From Nocardioides sp. T2.26MG-1 (GTDB lineage: Bacteria > Actinomycetota > Actinomycetes > Propionibacteriales > Nocardioidaceae), in assembly GCF_950101795.1 (NCBI RefSeq), contig NZ_CATNLZ010000006.1:1-64000 (forward strand): a DNA stretch of 64,000 bases. Direction: 5' to 3'. The notes below the pieces were generated by a model. The model was not told the DNA's origin, did not search any database, and worked only from the letters and a program-made list of their open reading frames with translations. This document shows, piece by piece, positions 31,616 through 41,514 of the stretch; the first letter of the stretch is position 1, and each line of letters opens with the position of its first letter. Made by a program: the position numbers and the translations under genes.

Positions 31616-33721
31616 TCAGACCTCCCGGGTCGTCACGTTGCGCGCGACCTCCTCGGGCATCGGCTCGTAGTGCGCGAACGTGCGGGTGAAGACCCCGGCG
31701 CCGTGGGTGGCCGAGCGCAGGTCGACGGCGTAACGGACCAGCTCGGTCTGCGGCACCTCGGCCAGCACCTGGGTGCGGTCCTCCCCGACCTTGTCGGTGC
31801 CGAGCAGCCGCGCCCGCCGTGCCGACAGGTCGCTCATCACGCTGCCGACCAGGTCGTCGGGGATGACGACCGTGACGGTGTCGTACGGCTCGAGCATGGT
31901 CACCGTGGTGGCCGCGGCCGCCTCGCGCAGCGCGAGCGCCCCGGCCATCTGGAAGGCCATGTCCGAGGAGTCGACCGCGTGCGCCTTGCCGTCGAGCAGC
32001 GTCACCCGCAGGTCCACGACCGGGTAGCCGTGGCGCACCCCGCGCTCCATCTGGGCCCGGACGCCCTTCTCGACGCTCGGGATGAACTGGCGGGGTACGG
32101 CGCCGCCGACCACCTTGTCGAGGAACTCGAAGCCACCGCCCTCCGGCAGCGGCTCGACCTCGATCTGGCACACGGCGTACTGCCCGTGGCCACCGGACTG
32201 CTTGACGTGCCGGCCGAGCCCGGCGGCCTTGCCGGCGAACGTCTCGCGCAGCGACACCACGAACGGCACCTGGTCGACGTGCACCGCGTAGCGCTCGCTG
32301 AGCCGCTCGAGGGTGACCTCCGCGTGGGACTCACCCATGCACCACAGCACCAGCTGGTGGGTCTCGGCGTTGTTCTCGATCCGCAGCGACGGGTCCTCCG
32401 CCGCGAGCCGCGACAGGGCCTGGGAGAGCTTGTCCTCGTCGGCCTTGCTGCGCGCCACGATCGCGATCGGCAGCAGCGGCTCGGGCATCGACCACGGCCG
32501 CAGCACCCGCGGCTGGTCGGCCGCGGACAGCGTGTCGCCGGTCTCGGCGCGGGAGAGCCGGCCGACGGCGCACAGGTCGCCCGCGACGACCCGCTCGGTG
32601 GGGAACTGCTGCTTGCCGAAGGCGTGCCCGAGGTTGCCGACGCGCTCGTCCTCGTCGTGGTCGGCGTGCCCGGCGCCGTCCCCGAAGAACGACGTGAAGT
32701 GCCCCGAGACGTGCACGGTCTGGTCGGGCTCGAGCGTCCCCGAGAACACCCGCACCACGCTGAGCCGCCCGACATACGGGTCGCTGGTCGTCTTCACGAC
32801 CTCGGCGACCAGCGGTCCGTCCGGGTCGCAGGTGATCGGGTCGGCCGTGGCGCCCGACGGCAGGAAGACGTCGGGGGAGGGGTGCTCGGCCGGCGACGGG
32901 AACGCCCGGACCGCGAGGTCGAGCAGCTCGGCGCAGCCGACGCCGGTCATCGAGCAGACGGGGACGACCGGGAAGAACGTCGCCCGGGCGACGGCCCGCT
33001 CGAGGTCCTCGATGAGCACCTTCTCGTCGATCTCCTCGCCGCCGACGTAGCGGTCCATGAGCGTCTCGTCCTCGGACTCCTCGATCACCGCCTCGATCAG
33101 GTCGCCGCGCAGCCCGGTGGCCTCGGCCTCGGCGCTCGGCGACAGCAGGCCGGTGAGCGCAGTGACCTCCGCACCGCTCCGCACGGGCACGTAGAGCGGC
33201 ATCACCCGCTCGCCGAAGGCGTCCTGGGCCTGGCGCAGCACGCCGTCGTAGTCGGCGCGTGCCTGGTCGAGCTTGGTGACGACCACCGCGCGCGGCATGC
33301 CGACGGCCGCGCACTCGCGCCACAGGGCGCGGGTCGAGTCGTCGACGCCGTCGTTGGCGGCGATCACGAACAGGGCGCAGTCGGCGGCTCGGAGGCCGGC
33401 GCGCAGCTCGCCGACGAAGTCGGCGTAGCCGGGGGTGTCGACGAGGTTGACCTTCACGCCCTCGTGGACGAGCGGGGCGACACTGAGGGAGTTCGTGCGC
33501 CCGTGGGCGTGCTCGGACTCCTCGTGGTCACAGACGGTGGTCCCGTCGCGGACGGAGCCGGCGCGGGGTATCGCGCCTGAGGCGGCGAGCAGAGTCTCCG
33601 CGAGGGTGGTCTTGCCGGACCCGGCGGGTCCTACCAGCACCACGTTGCGGATCCGGTCCGGGCTGCTCGCCGCCAGATCCTGTCCCGATGCTCTCCGGTT
33701 CGTACCGCCCTTGTCTGCCAT
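31616..33721 (-). CDS. fusA2: Elongation factor G-like protein EF-G2
   Basis: A 701-aa translational GTPase. The start MADKGGTNRRASGQDL is preceded by AGGAG; the frame from 33796 lacks a site. G1 GPAGSGKT (31-38), G3 DTPGY (95-99), G4 TKLD (149-152). Domains II-V follow with EF-G order (HFTSFF, SGGHGQYAVCQIEVEPL, DSSDMAFQMAGALALREA). The switch I G2 segment, GITI in true EF-G, reads HGRTNSLSVAPL here. This is typical of the actinobacterial FusA2 paralogue, whose role is unclear and whose ribosome-dependent GTPase is weak. It is divergent from the LuxR gene. Confidence 0.88.
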   Translation of the reverse strand: MADKGGTNRRASGQDLAASSPDRIRNVVLVGPAGSGKTTLAETLLAASGAIPRAGSVRDGTTVCDHEESEHAHGRTNSLSVAPLVHEGVKVNLVDTPGYADFVGELRAGLRAADCALFVIAANDGVDDSTRALWRECAAVGMPRAVVVTKLDQARADYDGVLRQAQDAFGERVMPLYVPVRSGAEVTALTGLLSPSAEAEATGLRGDLIEAVIEESEDETLMDRYVGGEEIDEKVLIEDLERAVARATFFPVVPVCSMTGVGCAELLDLAVRAFPSPAEHPSPDVFLPSGATADPITCDPDGPLVAEVVKTTSDPYVGRLSVVRVFSGTLEPDQTVHVSGHFTSFFGDGAGHADHDEDERVGNLGHAFGKQQFPTERVVAGDLCAVGRLSRAETGDTLSAADQPRVLRPWSMPEPLLPIAIVARSKADEDKLSQALSRLAAEDPSLRIENNAETHQLVLWCMGESHAEVTLERLSERYAVHVDQVPFVVSLRETFAGKAAGLGRHVKQSGGHGQYAVCQIEVEPLPEGGGFEFLDKVVGGAVPRQFIPSVEKGVRAQMERGVRHGYPVVDLRVTLLDGKAHAVDSSDMAFQMAGALALREAAAATTVTMLEPYDTVTVVIPDDLVGSVMSDLSARRARLLGTDKVGEDRTQVLAEVPQTELVRYAVDLRSATHGAGVFTRTFAHYEPMPEEVARNVTTREV

Positions 33722-33840
33722 GACCACTCCTGCTGCCACGGGTCTCGCTGATGGGACCTCCGTGCTCCGACAAAACCCCTCATCGGTCCCGGGCACAAGG
33801 GCTGTTGGTCACGGTTTGCGTCGCCTACCCTGGAGGCTCC

Positions 33841-36570
33841 ATGTCTCGGGTGGTGGGTCGTCTCACCCTGCTCTCGGAGGTTCGGGTCCTCCTCGGGCGG
33901 GGCCTTCCGATCGCCCTCCACGGGCCGACCGGCATCGGCAAGAGCGCCCTCCTCGACGCCCTCGAGAACGAGGCCCGGTCCGGGCCGGGCCCAGGGGGGC
34001 TGGTGCTCCGGGCCGCCGCCACCCCGACCGAGCGGTCGCTGCCGTTCACGGCGCTCCAGGACCTCCTCGACCAGCTCCCGCCCGAGCTGCGCGGGTCGCC
34101 CGGCACCCCGTCCACGCGGCCCGCCGAGCGGCTGGCCGGCGGCCTCGCGACCGACGCCCTGCGCTCGGTGCTGTGCGCGGAGTTCCGGTCCCTCCTCGAG
34201 GAGCTCTCCGCCCGCCGCCCGGTCCTACTGCTGCTCGACGACGCGCAGTGGCTCGACGCCGACTCCGCGTGCGTGATCGGGTACGCCCGCCGCCGGCTCC
34301 CCGGCCGGGTCGGCCTGGTCGCCACCGTCGGCCCGGACGCCGGCACCCCCGCGATCCCCGACCTGCACCGTCTCGAGGTCCCGCCGCTGGACGTCGGCGA
34401 CACCATCGACCTGCTCGGCCGGCACGGACTGCCCGCCCACCTCGCGCAGCGCGTGTACGCCGAGTCCGGGGGCCTCCCGTCCGTCGCCCTCGCGCTGTGC
34501 GGCGCGATCGGGGCGCATCCCACGCTGCTGGGGCGCCCCACGCCGCTGCCGGCGAGCATCGAGCGGGTGCTCCGGGCCCGCTTCCTCGCGCAGGGCGACG
34601 AGGTCCGCGAGACCCTGGCCTGTGCGGCGCTGCTGCACCGGCCCACCGTGCGCCAGCTCGAGCGCGCGGGCCGGATCGGCGCCGACGACGACGTGCGCGC
34701 CGCCGCCGCGGCGGGGCTGGTCGCGCGGCCCGAGGAGGCGGTGCGGTTCACCCCGCCCGTGCTGCGCCGGGTGATCGCCGACGCGACCCCCGCCGTACGC
34801 CGCGCCGAGCTGCACCGCGCCCTCGCCGACGCCGCGCCGAGCGCCGCTGAGCGGATCCGGCACCGGGCGCTCGCGGATCCGCGACCGCACGCCGACCTCG
34901 CCCGCGATCTCGGCGTGATGGCCCGCGAGGCGGCCGCCGCCGGCGGCCGCGAGCTGGCCACCGAGCTCTACCTCCTCGCCGCGGACCGCTCCCCGGCCGA
35001 GCTCGCCACCGAGCGGACGGAGTGGCTCGCGACCGCCGTCGAGACCGGCGCGCCCGGCAACCACATCGAGCTGGTCCACCGGGCGCTCGGCGACCTGCTC
35101 GAGCTCGCGGCGACCCCGGCCCAGATGGTGCGGGTGCGGCTGGCCCTGCTGGAGCTGGCGGGCTCCGGGATCGCCGCGATGGACGAGGTCCTCGCGGCCG
35201 CGCTCGCCGACGCCGGCGACGACGACCGGCTCGTGGCGATGGTGCTGCTCCAGCGGGCGCGGGTGGCGCTGATGGAGTCCCGCCCCGCCGAAGCGGCACG
35301 CTGTGCCGAGCGGGCCGCCGGCCTGCTCCGCCGCGCGGGCGACCGTGCGGGGGAGGCCGCGGCCCTGACGACGCTGGCCGTCGCCTCCCGGTGGACCGGC
35401 AACGGCCGTCACGAGGAGCACCTGGCGGCGGCGCTGGCGTTGGCCCCGGCATCCGAGCCGGCCCCGCCGGGCATGACGCACGTGTCCGCGGCGTACCTCG
35501 AGGCCCGCTTCGCGTTCTACGACGACCGGCTCGAGGAGGCGTGGACGGCGTTCCTGTCGATGCTCGCGCAGGTGGAGCGCGGCGCGGGCATGGACCAGGT
35601 GCACGTGCTGCGCTGCCTGGTCGAGGTCGGCACCCGGCTCGGCCGCTGCCGGGAGGCGCTCGCGTACGCCGCCCGCGCGGCGGAGGTCGGCGAGGAGTTC
35701 GGCCTCGATCCCCACACCGGGTGGTTCATCGCCGCCCTCGCCGAGCTCGCCGGCGGCGACCTCGCCACGGCCCGCCGGCTGGCCCAGCGGGGTGCCCTCG
35801 CGGCGGAGGAGCGGGGCGACACCCGCTACCAACAGCGGCACCTGCTGCTGCTCGGCCAGGCCCACCTGCGCAGCGGCGACGCGCTCGCGGCGAGCACCGT
35901 GCTCAGCCGGATCCGCGACATCGAGGCGAGTCACGCGATCAGCGACCCGACCGTCAACCGCTGGCAGCCCGAGCTGGTCTCGGCGCTGGTCGCGCTGGGG
36001 TCGGTGACCGAGGCGGAGCGACTGGTGGCGGACGCCCGCCGGGCCCTCGACGGCCGGGCCGGCACCGACGGGGTCGGAGCCCAGCTCGACCGGGCCGAGG
36101 CGGAGGTGCTCGCCGCCCGTGGCGACGTCGACGGCGCCCTGGTGCTGCTGGACCGGTCCGCGAAGGTGTGCGCCGACCTCGGCATGCGCCTCGACCTGGG
36201 CCGGGCGCTGCTGACCCGTGGCCACGTGGAGCGCCGCAGCCGGCGGGCCGCCGCCTCCCGGGCCGCGCTGGCCGCGGCGGAGGCCTGCTTCGCCGAGATC
36301 CACGCCCGGTCGTGGCTCGACCAGGTCCGCGCCGAGCTCGCGCCGGGGCCGGTCGCCGCGACCGACGACCCGCTGCTGTCGCGGCTCACCGAGACCGAGG
36401 CCCGGATCGCCCGGCTGGTCTGCCAGGGCGCCAGCAACCGCCAGATCGCCGAGCGCCTCTACCTCAGCGTGAAGACGGTCGAGGCCACCCTCACCCGGAT
36501 CTACCGCAAGCTCGACGTGCGCTCGCGCACCCAGCTCGCGACGCTGCTGGTCCCCGGACCCGCCGAGTAG
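33841..36570 (+). CDS. Large ATPase LuxR-family regulator (LAL type)
   Basis: A 909-aa regulator starting MSRVVGRLTLLSEVRVLL. An AAA/STAND ATPase module is at the N-terminus, with Walker A GPTGIGKS (28-35) and Walker B LLLLDDAQWLD. A long TPR-like helical middle follows (repeated EAARCAERAAGLLRRAG, EALAYAARAAEVGEEFG, RRLAQRGALAAEERG). The C-terminal LuxR HTH is LTETEARIARLVCQGASNRQIA with VKTVEATLTRIYRKLDV. MalT-like LALs are ATP- and ligand-gated activators; the ligand is unknown. It is divergent from fusA2 (119 bp) and ends at a hairpin. The M4 protease gene 245 bp downstream is a possible target. Confidence 0.9.
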   Translation: MSRVVGRLTLLSEVRVLLGRGLPIALHGPTGIGKSALLDALENEARSGPGPGGLVLRAAATPTERSLPFTALQDLLDQLPPELRGSPGTPSTRPAERLAGGLATDALRSVLCAEFRSLLEELSARRPVLLLLDDAQWLDADSACVIGYARRRLPGRVGLVATVGPDAGTPAIPDLHRLEVPPLDVGDTIDLLGRHGLPAHLAQRVYAESGGLPSVALALCGAIGAHPTLLGRPTPLPASIERVLRARFLAQGDEVRETLACAALLHRPTVRQLERAGRIGADDDVRAAAAAGLVARPEEAVRFTPPVLRRVIADATPAVRRAELHRALADAAPSAAERIRHRALADPRPHADLARDLGVMAREAAAAGGRELATELYLLAADRSPAELATERTEWLATAVETGAPGNHIELVHRALGDLLELAATPAQMVRVRLALLELAGSGIAAMDEVLAAALADAGDDDRLVAMVLLQRARVALMESRPAEAARCAERAAGLLRRAGDRAGEAAALTTLAVASRWTGNGRHEEHLAAALALAPASEPAPPGMTHVSAAYLEARFAFYDDRLEEAWTAFLSMLAQVERGAGMDQVHVLRCLVEVGTRLGRCREALAYAARAAEVGEEFGLDPHTGWFIAALAELAGGDLATARRLAQRGALAAEERGDTRYQQRHLLLLGQAHLRSGDALAASTVLSRIRDIEASHAISDPTVNRWQPELVSALVALGSVTEAERLVADARRALDGRAGTDGVGAQLDRAEAEVLAARGDVDGALVLLDRSAKVCADLGMRLDLGRALLTRGHVERRSRRAAASRAALAAAEACFAEIHARSWLDQVRAELAPGPVAATDDPLLSRLTETEARIARLVCQGASNRQIAERLYLSVKTVEATLTRIYRKLDVRSRTQLATLLVPGPAE

Positions 36571-36578
36571 CCGCGTCT

Positions 36579-36607
36579 GGCGTGTCGGGGCTCCGCCCCG
36601 CCACGCC
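36579..36607 (+). terminator. Terminator of the LAL regulator gene
   Basis: GGCGTGTCGGGGC, loop TCC, GCCCCGCCACGCC: a 13-bp stem with one mismatch, 8 bp after the stop. The remaining space to 36814 holds three tandem GGGCTGC copies (36663-36683), a Pro-coding-like C/G tract and the promoter for the M4 protease, but no other gene. Confidence 0.65.
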
Positions 36608-36814
36608 GGCCGCGGGTGCGACTTGCGTGGGTCGTCCGACGGTGTGGTTGCGGTAAGTGCGTGGGCTGCGGGCTGCGGGCTGCGGGGGTCCGACAAGGGT
36701 TTCCCCGCTACCCCTACCCCCGGGGGGTTCCTACGTTGCTCTCACTCGCCACGCGCCGGCACCACCGGGACGGCGGGCTCCCATCCCCCACATCCACAAG
36801 GGAGCACCACCCAC

Positions 36815-38725
36815 ATGAGAACCAGAACGCTGCTCGGAGCGGCTCTGGCGGCCTCGGTCTCGGGCGTCCTCGCCCTGGCCCAGGTGCCGTCGTCGATCGC
36901 GGCCCAGGCCCCCTCCCACACCTCCACCACGGCCGCCACCCCGGCCCACACCGCTCCGCACGCCGACAAGCGGCAGGCGAATCGGGTCGCGGCCGACTAC
37001 GTCGTCGACCACCGAGGCGCCTTCAAGGCGAGCCGCCACGACGCCTTCCAGCGGGTCGGCACCACCGCCGCCACCGACGGCACCCAGTACGTCGCCTACG
37101 ACCGCACCTACCGCGGCCTCCCGGTCGTCGGCGGCGACTTCGTGCTCGCCGTCGACCGCACCGGCAAGGTCACCGGCCGCAGCGCCACCCAGCGCCAGGT
37201 CATCGGGCTGCGTTCGGTGACGCCGCGGGTCAGTGCGGCCGCCGCCCAGCGCCGGGCCCGCGGTCTGGTCGGGACGGTCAGCGGCACGTCCAAGCCCGAG
37301 CTCGTGGTGCTCGCCCGGCACGCTCCCCGGCTCGCGTGGTCCACGCTCGTCACCGGCACCACGAAGAACCGGCCGACCAAGCTCACCGTCTACACCGACG
37401 CGCGCACCGGCACGGTGCTGGGCAGCTGGGACCGGGTGGTCGACGGCAGCGGCAACGGCTACTACTACCCCGGCGTCACGATCGGCACCTCGCTGAGCGG
37501 CTCGACGTACCGCATGTCCGACGCGAGCCGCTCCGGAGTCTCCTGCGCCAACCAGGCCGGCACCATCTACACCGGCTCGGACGACGTGTGGGGCAACGGC
37601 TCGGGGACCAACCTCGAGACCGCGTGCGTCGACGTGCTCTACAGCGTCGACAAGGAGGTCGACATGCTGTCGTCCTGGCTCGGGCGCAGCGGCGTCAAGG
37701 GCAACGGCTCGACGTACCCGGCGCGAGTCGGGCTCGCGGACGTCAACGCCTACTTCGACGGCACCAAGGTCAACTTCGGGCACAGCCAGGACAACGCCCG
37801 TCAGCTCACGGCGATCGACATCGTCGCCCACGAGCAGGGCCACGGCGTGTTCGAGACCACCCCGGGCGCCTCGACCGGCGACAACGAGACCGGCGGCATG
37901 AACGAGGCCACCGGCGACATCTTCGGTGCGCTCACCGAGGCGTACGCCGCCAACCCCAACGACCCGGCCGACTTCATGGTCGGCGAGGAGGCCGACCTGG
38001 TCGGCAACGGCCCGATCCGCTACATGTACAACCCGAGCCTGGTCGGCGACCCGAACTGCTGGTCCTCCAGCATCAAGAACACCGAGGTGCACGCGGCCGC
38101 TGGCCCGCTCAACCACTGGTTCTACCTGCTCTCCCAGGGCTCGAACGGCTCCCCGGCCTCACCGACCTGCAACGGGTCCACGGTCACCGGCGTCGGCATC
38201 CAGACCGCGGGCAAGATCTTCTACAACGCGCTGTTGATGAAGACGACGTACTGGACCCACGGCAAGGCGCGGGTCGCGTCGCTGACCGCGACGAAGAACC
38301 TGTACGGCAGCACCGACTGCACGACGTTCAACCGGGTGAAGTCGGCCTGGGACGCCGTCTCGGTCCCGGCCCAGTCCGGTGAGCCGACCTGCGGGTCGGG
38401 CGGCGGTGGCGGCGGCACCTGCACCGAGGTGACCGCGACCGGGACCGCGAGCTCGGGCTACTCGACGTACAAGCCCTCGTCGACCGGCTTCTCGGTCACC
38501 ACCTCGGGCGCCATCAACGGCTGCCTGACCGGGCCGAGCGGCACGGACCTCGACCTGTACCTGCAGAAGAAGAACAGCAGCGGCAGCTGGGTCGACGTCG
38601 CGGCGAGCGAGAGCTCCACCTCGACCGAGTCGATCGCCTACTCGGCCACGGCCGGCACCTATCGGTGGGACGTGTACGCGTACTCGGGCTCCGGCTCGTT
38701 CACGCTGAAGTACGACACCCCCTGA
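36815..38725 (+). CDS. Secreted M4 (thermolysin-like) zinc metalloprotease
   Basis: A 636-aa pre-pro-enzyme. The start MRTRTLLGAALAASVSGV begins a signal peptide of about 30 residues. An FTP/propeptide region follows (VVGGDFVLAVDRTGKVTGRSA), then the M4 catalytic domain: VAHEQGHGVFE with H339, E340, H343; GGMNEATGDIFG with the third ligand Glu364; and LNHWFYLLSQG with the active-site His. After a Gly linker (GSGGGGGG) a C-terminal PPC-like beta domain ends in GSFTLKYDTP. It is exported as an inactive precursor and degrades protein outside the cell. The frame from 36623 only adds non-coding sequence. Confidence 0.93.
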   Translation: MRTRTLLGAALAASVSGVLALAQVPSSIAAQAPSHTSTTAATPAHTAPHADKRQANRVAADYVVDHRGAFKASRHDAFQRVGTTAATDGTQYVAYDRTYRGLPVVGGDFVLAVDRTGKVTGRSATQRQVIGLRSVTPRVSAAAAQRRARGLVGTVSGTSKPELVVLARHAPRLAWSTLVTGTTKNRPTKLTVYTDARTGTVLGSWDRVVDGSGNGYYYPGVTIGTSLSGSTYRMSDASRSGVSCANQAGTIYTGSDDVWGNGSGTNLETACVDVLYSVDKEVDMLSSWLGRSGVKGNGSTYPARVGLADVNAYFDGTKVNFGHSQDNARQLTAIDIVAHEQGHGVFETTPGASTGDNETGGMNEATGDIFGALTEAYAANPNDPADFMVGEEADLVGNGPIRYMYNPSLVGDPNCWSSSIKNTEVHAAAGPLNHWFYLLSQGSNGSPASPTCNGSTVTGVGIQTAGKIFYNALLMKTTYWTHGKARVASLTATKNLYGSTDCTTFNRVKSAWDAVSVPAQSGEPTCGSGGGGGGTCTEVTATGTASSGYSTYKPSSTGFSVTTSGAINGCLTGPSGTDLDLYLQKKNSSGSWVDVAASESSTSTESIAYSATAGTYRWDVYAYSGSGSFTLKYDTP

Positions 38726-38741
38726 CAGAGGCCGGACATGC

Positions 38742-38772
38742 GCGGGGGCCTCGGCGATGCCGAGGCCCCCGC
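38742..38772 (+). terminator. Terminator of the M4 protease gene
   Basis: GCGGGGGCCTCGGC, loop GAT, GCCGAGGCCCCCGC followed by CCCTTTGT: a perfect 14-bp stem with a weak T-rich tail. After it, 38773-38994 (222 bp) holds only the gabD-like promoter region and no gene. Confidence 0.85.
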
Positions 38773-38994
38773 CCCTTTGTCCGTTCGGCCGCGTTGCGAG
38801 GGGGTGCCCCGGGCCGGCGTACAAAGGGTGAACCCCTCGCTGCATGGGGTCAGCAAGGGGTTCTTGCCGACATCACGAAGTGCTCCCTCCGAAGTCGACG
38901 AACCCAGGGTGGCATGACCCGGTCGGCCTGTCAGCGGTTTGCGTCAAGGCGGCTCCGGCGTGACGGGCCGGAACCGGGGTGCAAGGCTGGGCGC

Positions 38995-40452
38995 ATGAAC
39001 GGACTGGACCTCCTCGGCCCCCAGCAGCGGGGCCTCTTCATCGGTGGCACCTGGCGCGACGCGGCGGGTGGCAAGCGCCTGGACGTGATCGACCCCGCGG
39101 ACGGCTCGGTGCTGACCGACGTGGCCGACGGCTCGGTGGCCGACGCGGTCGACGCGCTCGACGCCGCGGTCGCCGCACAGGCCTCCTGGGCCACCACCCC
39201 GCCGCGCGAGCGCGGCGAGATCCTGCGCACCGCCTTCAGCCTGGTGACCGGCCGGGCCGAGCAGTTCGCGCACCTGATGAGCCTCGAGATGGGCAAGACC
39301 GTCGCCGAGGCCGAGGGCGAGGTGGCGTACGGCGCGGAGTTCTTCCGCTGGTACTCCGAGGAGGCGGTGCGCATCCACGGGCGCTGGATGCAGGCCCCTG
39401 GAGGCGGCAGCCGGCTGCTGACCATCAAGAAGCCGGTCGGTCCCTGCCTGTTCATCACGCCGTGGAACTTCCCGCTCGCCATGGGCACCCGCAAGATCGG
39501 CCCCGCGATCGCGGCCGGCTGCACGATGGTGGTCAAGCCCGCCAGCCAGACCCCGCTGACGATGCTCGCGCTGGCGGCGGTGCTCGAGGAGGCCGGCCTG
39601 CCGGCCGGTGTGCTGAACGTCGTCACCACCAGCCACACCGGCGAGTTCAGCCAGACGCTGCAGGCCGACGACCGGCTGCGCAAGGTCAGCTTCACCGGGT
39701 CCACCGGGGTCGGCCGGGTGCTGGTCCGCCAGTCGGCCGACCAGCTCCAGCGGCTCAGCATGGAGCTGGGCGGCAACGCACCGTTCCTGGTCTTCGAGGA
39801 TGCCGACGTCGACGCCGCGGTCGACGGTGCGATGGTCGCGAAGATGCGCAACATGGGCGAGGCCTGCACCGCCGCCAACCGGTTCCTGGTGCACCGCTCC
39901 GTGGCCCAGGAGTTCGCCGACAAGCTCGGCAAGCGGATGGGCGGGCTGACCGTCGGCCGCGGCCAGGACACCGGCGTCGATGTCGGGCCGCTGATCGACG
40001 AGCGGGCGGTCGAGACCGTCAGCCAGCTGGTCACCGACGCGGTGCACGACGGCGCGACCGTCGTGTGCGGGGGAGCGGTGCCGGACGGCCCGGGCTACTT
40101 CTACCCGCCGACCGTGCTGCTCGACGTGCCGGTCGAGTCCGAGATCAACGTGCAGGAGATCTTCGGCCCCGTCGCCCCGATCACCACCTTCGAGGGCGAG
40201 GCCGACGCGATCCGGCTGGCCAACGACACCGAGTACGGCCTGGCCTCCTACGTCTACACCCGTGACCTCGCCCGCACGATCCGGCTGGCGGAGGCCCTGG
40301 AGTTCGGGATGGTCGGGGTCAACACCGGCCTGATCTCCAACCCGGCCGCGCCGTTCGGGGGCGTGAAGTCCAGCGGGTTCGGGCGTGAGGGCGGCTTCGA
40401 GGGCATCGAGGAGTACCTCGAGACGACGTACGTCGCGCTGCCCGGCGGCTGA
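38995..40452 (+). CDS. gabD: NAD(P)-dependent succinate-semialdehyde dehydrogenase
   Basis: A 485-aa aldehyde dehydrogenase. The start is MNGLDLLGPQQRGLFIGG; the in-frame extension to 38665 crosses the terminator and is rejected. FITPWNFPLAMGTRKIGPA and VSFTGSTGVGRVL bind NAD(P); MELGGNAPF gives the general base Glu257 and GEACTAANRF the nucleophile Cys291. The GEACTAANR version and C-terminal GGVKSSGFGREGGFEGIEEY fit the succinate-semialdehyde type that feeds GABA or polyamine carbon into the TCA cycle. Substrate choice among semialdehydes is not certain. Single gene. Confidence 0.88.
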   Translation: MNGLDLLGPQQRGLFIGGTWRDAAGGKRLDVIDPADGSVLTDVADGSVADAVDALDAAVAAQASWATTPPRERGEILRTAFSLVTGRAEQFAHLMSLEMGKTVAEAEGEVAYGAEFFRWYSEEAVRIHGRWMQAPGGGSRLLTIKKPVGPCLFITPWNFPLAMGTRKIGPAIAAGCTMVVKPASQTPLTMLALAAVLEEAGLPAGVLNVVTTSHTGEFSQTLQADDRLRKVSFTGSTGVGRVLVRQSADQLQRLSMELGGNAPFLVFEDADVDAAVDGAMVAKMRNMGEACTAANRFLVHRSVAQEFADKLGKRMGGLTVGRGQDTGVDVGPLIDERAVETVSQLVTDAVHDGATVVCGGAVPDGPGYFYPPTVLLDVPVESEINVQEIFGPVAPITTFEGEADAIRLANDTEYGLASYVYTRDLARTIRLAEALEFGMVGVNTGLISNPAAPFGGVKSSGFGREGGFEGIEEYLETTYVALPGG

Positions 40453-40475
40453 CCGGCGTCGGCACACCCGGGGGG

Positions 40476-41465
40476 TCAGCCGGTGCGGTGGGGCCGGGCC
40501 AGGGCGGCGAGCCACCGGTCCCAGCCCCGCATCAGCCGGTCACGCCCGCGGACCGGGTGCTGGTCGGACACCCAGTAGCCGAACAGGTCATCGGTTGTGT
40601 CGGTGCGGTGGTGCAGGCGCAGCCACACCGGCCGGTCGTCGGCCCGGACGGCGCCGAGCGCCGCCTCGACCAGCCGCGCCACGTCGGGGCCGTACCGCGC
40701 GATCGTGAGCCGCTCGGGCTCGACCGGCCCGGGGAGGCGGACGTCGAGGTCGAGCAGCAGGTGGTCGGCGCGCCGCTCGAACCGCCAGGTGGGGGCCGGC
40801 GCCGGCAGCGCCTCCGAGGACACCGAGCGCTGCACCGCCTGGAAGAGCACCACGTCGGTGGGCGACACCCGCCCCGCGACCACGAACGCGGTGCCGCCGT
40901 TGCGGAACGTCCACGTCGTGTCGTGGAAGCCGTAGCCGATCCGGCTGGCCTCTCCGACATCGTGGCCGACGCCCGGGCCGGAGTCGACGACGATCGTCTC
41001 GTTGCCCGGCTGGTAGGAGTAGGTGACGTCGCCGAGCAGCGCGGACCCGACGCTCAGCCAGCTGGCCAGCACGGTGGGCTCGGCCTCGCTGCCGATGAAG
41101 GCGTCGTCGACCACGAGCGTGTCCGTCCCGGCGTCGGCGGGCGCCAGGTCGAGCCGGTACGGCGGGTAGTCGGCCTCGTCGGCGACCCGGTCGATCTCGG
41201 TGAGCAGCCGGGTGAGCTCGCGCTCGGTGGCGACGCCGGTGTAGGTGACCGCGATCGCCGCGGCGCGGTCCTCGGTGGGCGTGGTGACGGTCGCGTCGCC
41301 GACCTGGTGGAGGCGGCCGAGCCGGGTCTGGACGCTGTGCGCCTGGTCGAGCGCGGTGCTGCAGCCCGCGAGCAGGGGCCCGGTGAGCAATGGGACGGAG
41401 AGCACGGCCAGGGCGGAGGCGCGCGCCACCGCCCTTCGCCCCCCGAAGGTTCCCATGCCCAGCAT
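40476..41465 (-). CDS. Lipoprotein of unknown function
   Basis: A 329-aa protein: the signal sequence RAVARASALAVLSVPLLTG is followed by the lipobox LLAGC, so it is lipid-anchored and extracytoplasmic. The rest (TPTEDRAAAIAVTYTGVATE, VASWLSVG-like LASWLSVGSALLGDVTYSY, VVLFQAVQRSVSSE) shows no domain I recognise. It may fold as two related halves of alpha/beta type. MGTF at 41456 is an alternative start. It is convergent with gabD and divergent from the DUF2332 gene (49 bp). Confidence 0.8.
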   Translation of the reverse strand: MLGMGTFGGRRAVARASALAVLSVPLLTGPLLAGCSTALDQAHSVQTRLGRLHQVGDATVTTPTEDRAAAIAVTYTGVATERELTRLLTEIDRVADEADYPPYRLDLAPADAGTDTLVVDDAFIGSEAEPTVLASWLSVGSALLGDVTYSYQPGNETIVVDSGPGVGHDVGEASRIGYGFHDTTWTFRNGGTAFVVAGRVSPTDVVLFQAVQRSVSSEALPAPAPTWRFERRADHLLLDLDVRLPGPVEPERLTIARYGPDVARLVEAALGAVRADDRPVWLRLHHRTDTTDDLFGYWVSDQHPVRGRDRLMRGWDRWLAALARPHRTG

Positions 41466-41514
41466 GGTGGCCTATCGCGCGTTCGCCCGGGCGAGAACCG
41501 GTGATGATGTGACC

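Noticed and set aside
33722..33840. A regulatory site between fusA2 and the LAL gene
   Set aside because: The 119-bp divergent space must hold two promoters, but I found no palindrome or box strong enough to report.
40447..40481. An inverted repeat GGCTGACC/GGTCAGCC at the end of gabD
   Set aside because: Both arms contain the stop codons of the two convergent genes and are only 8 bp; chance symmetry is likely.
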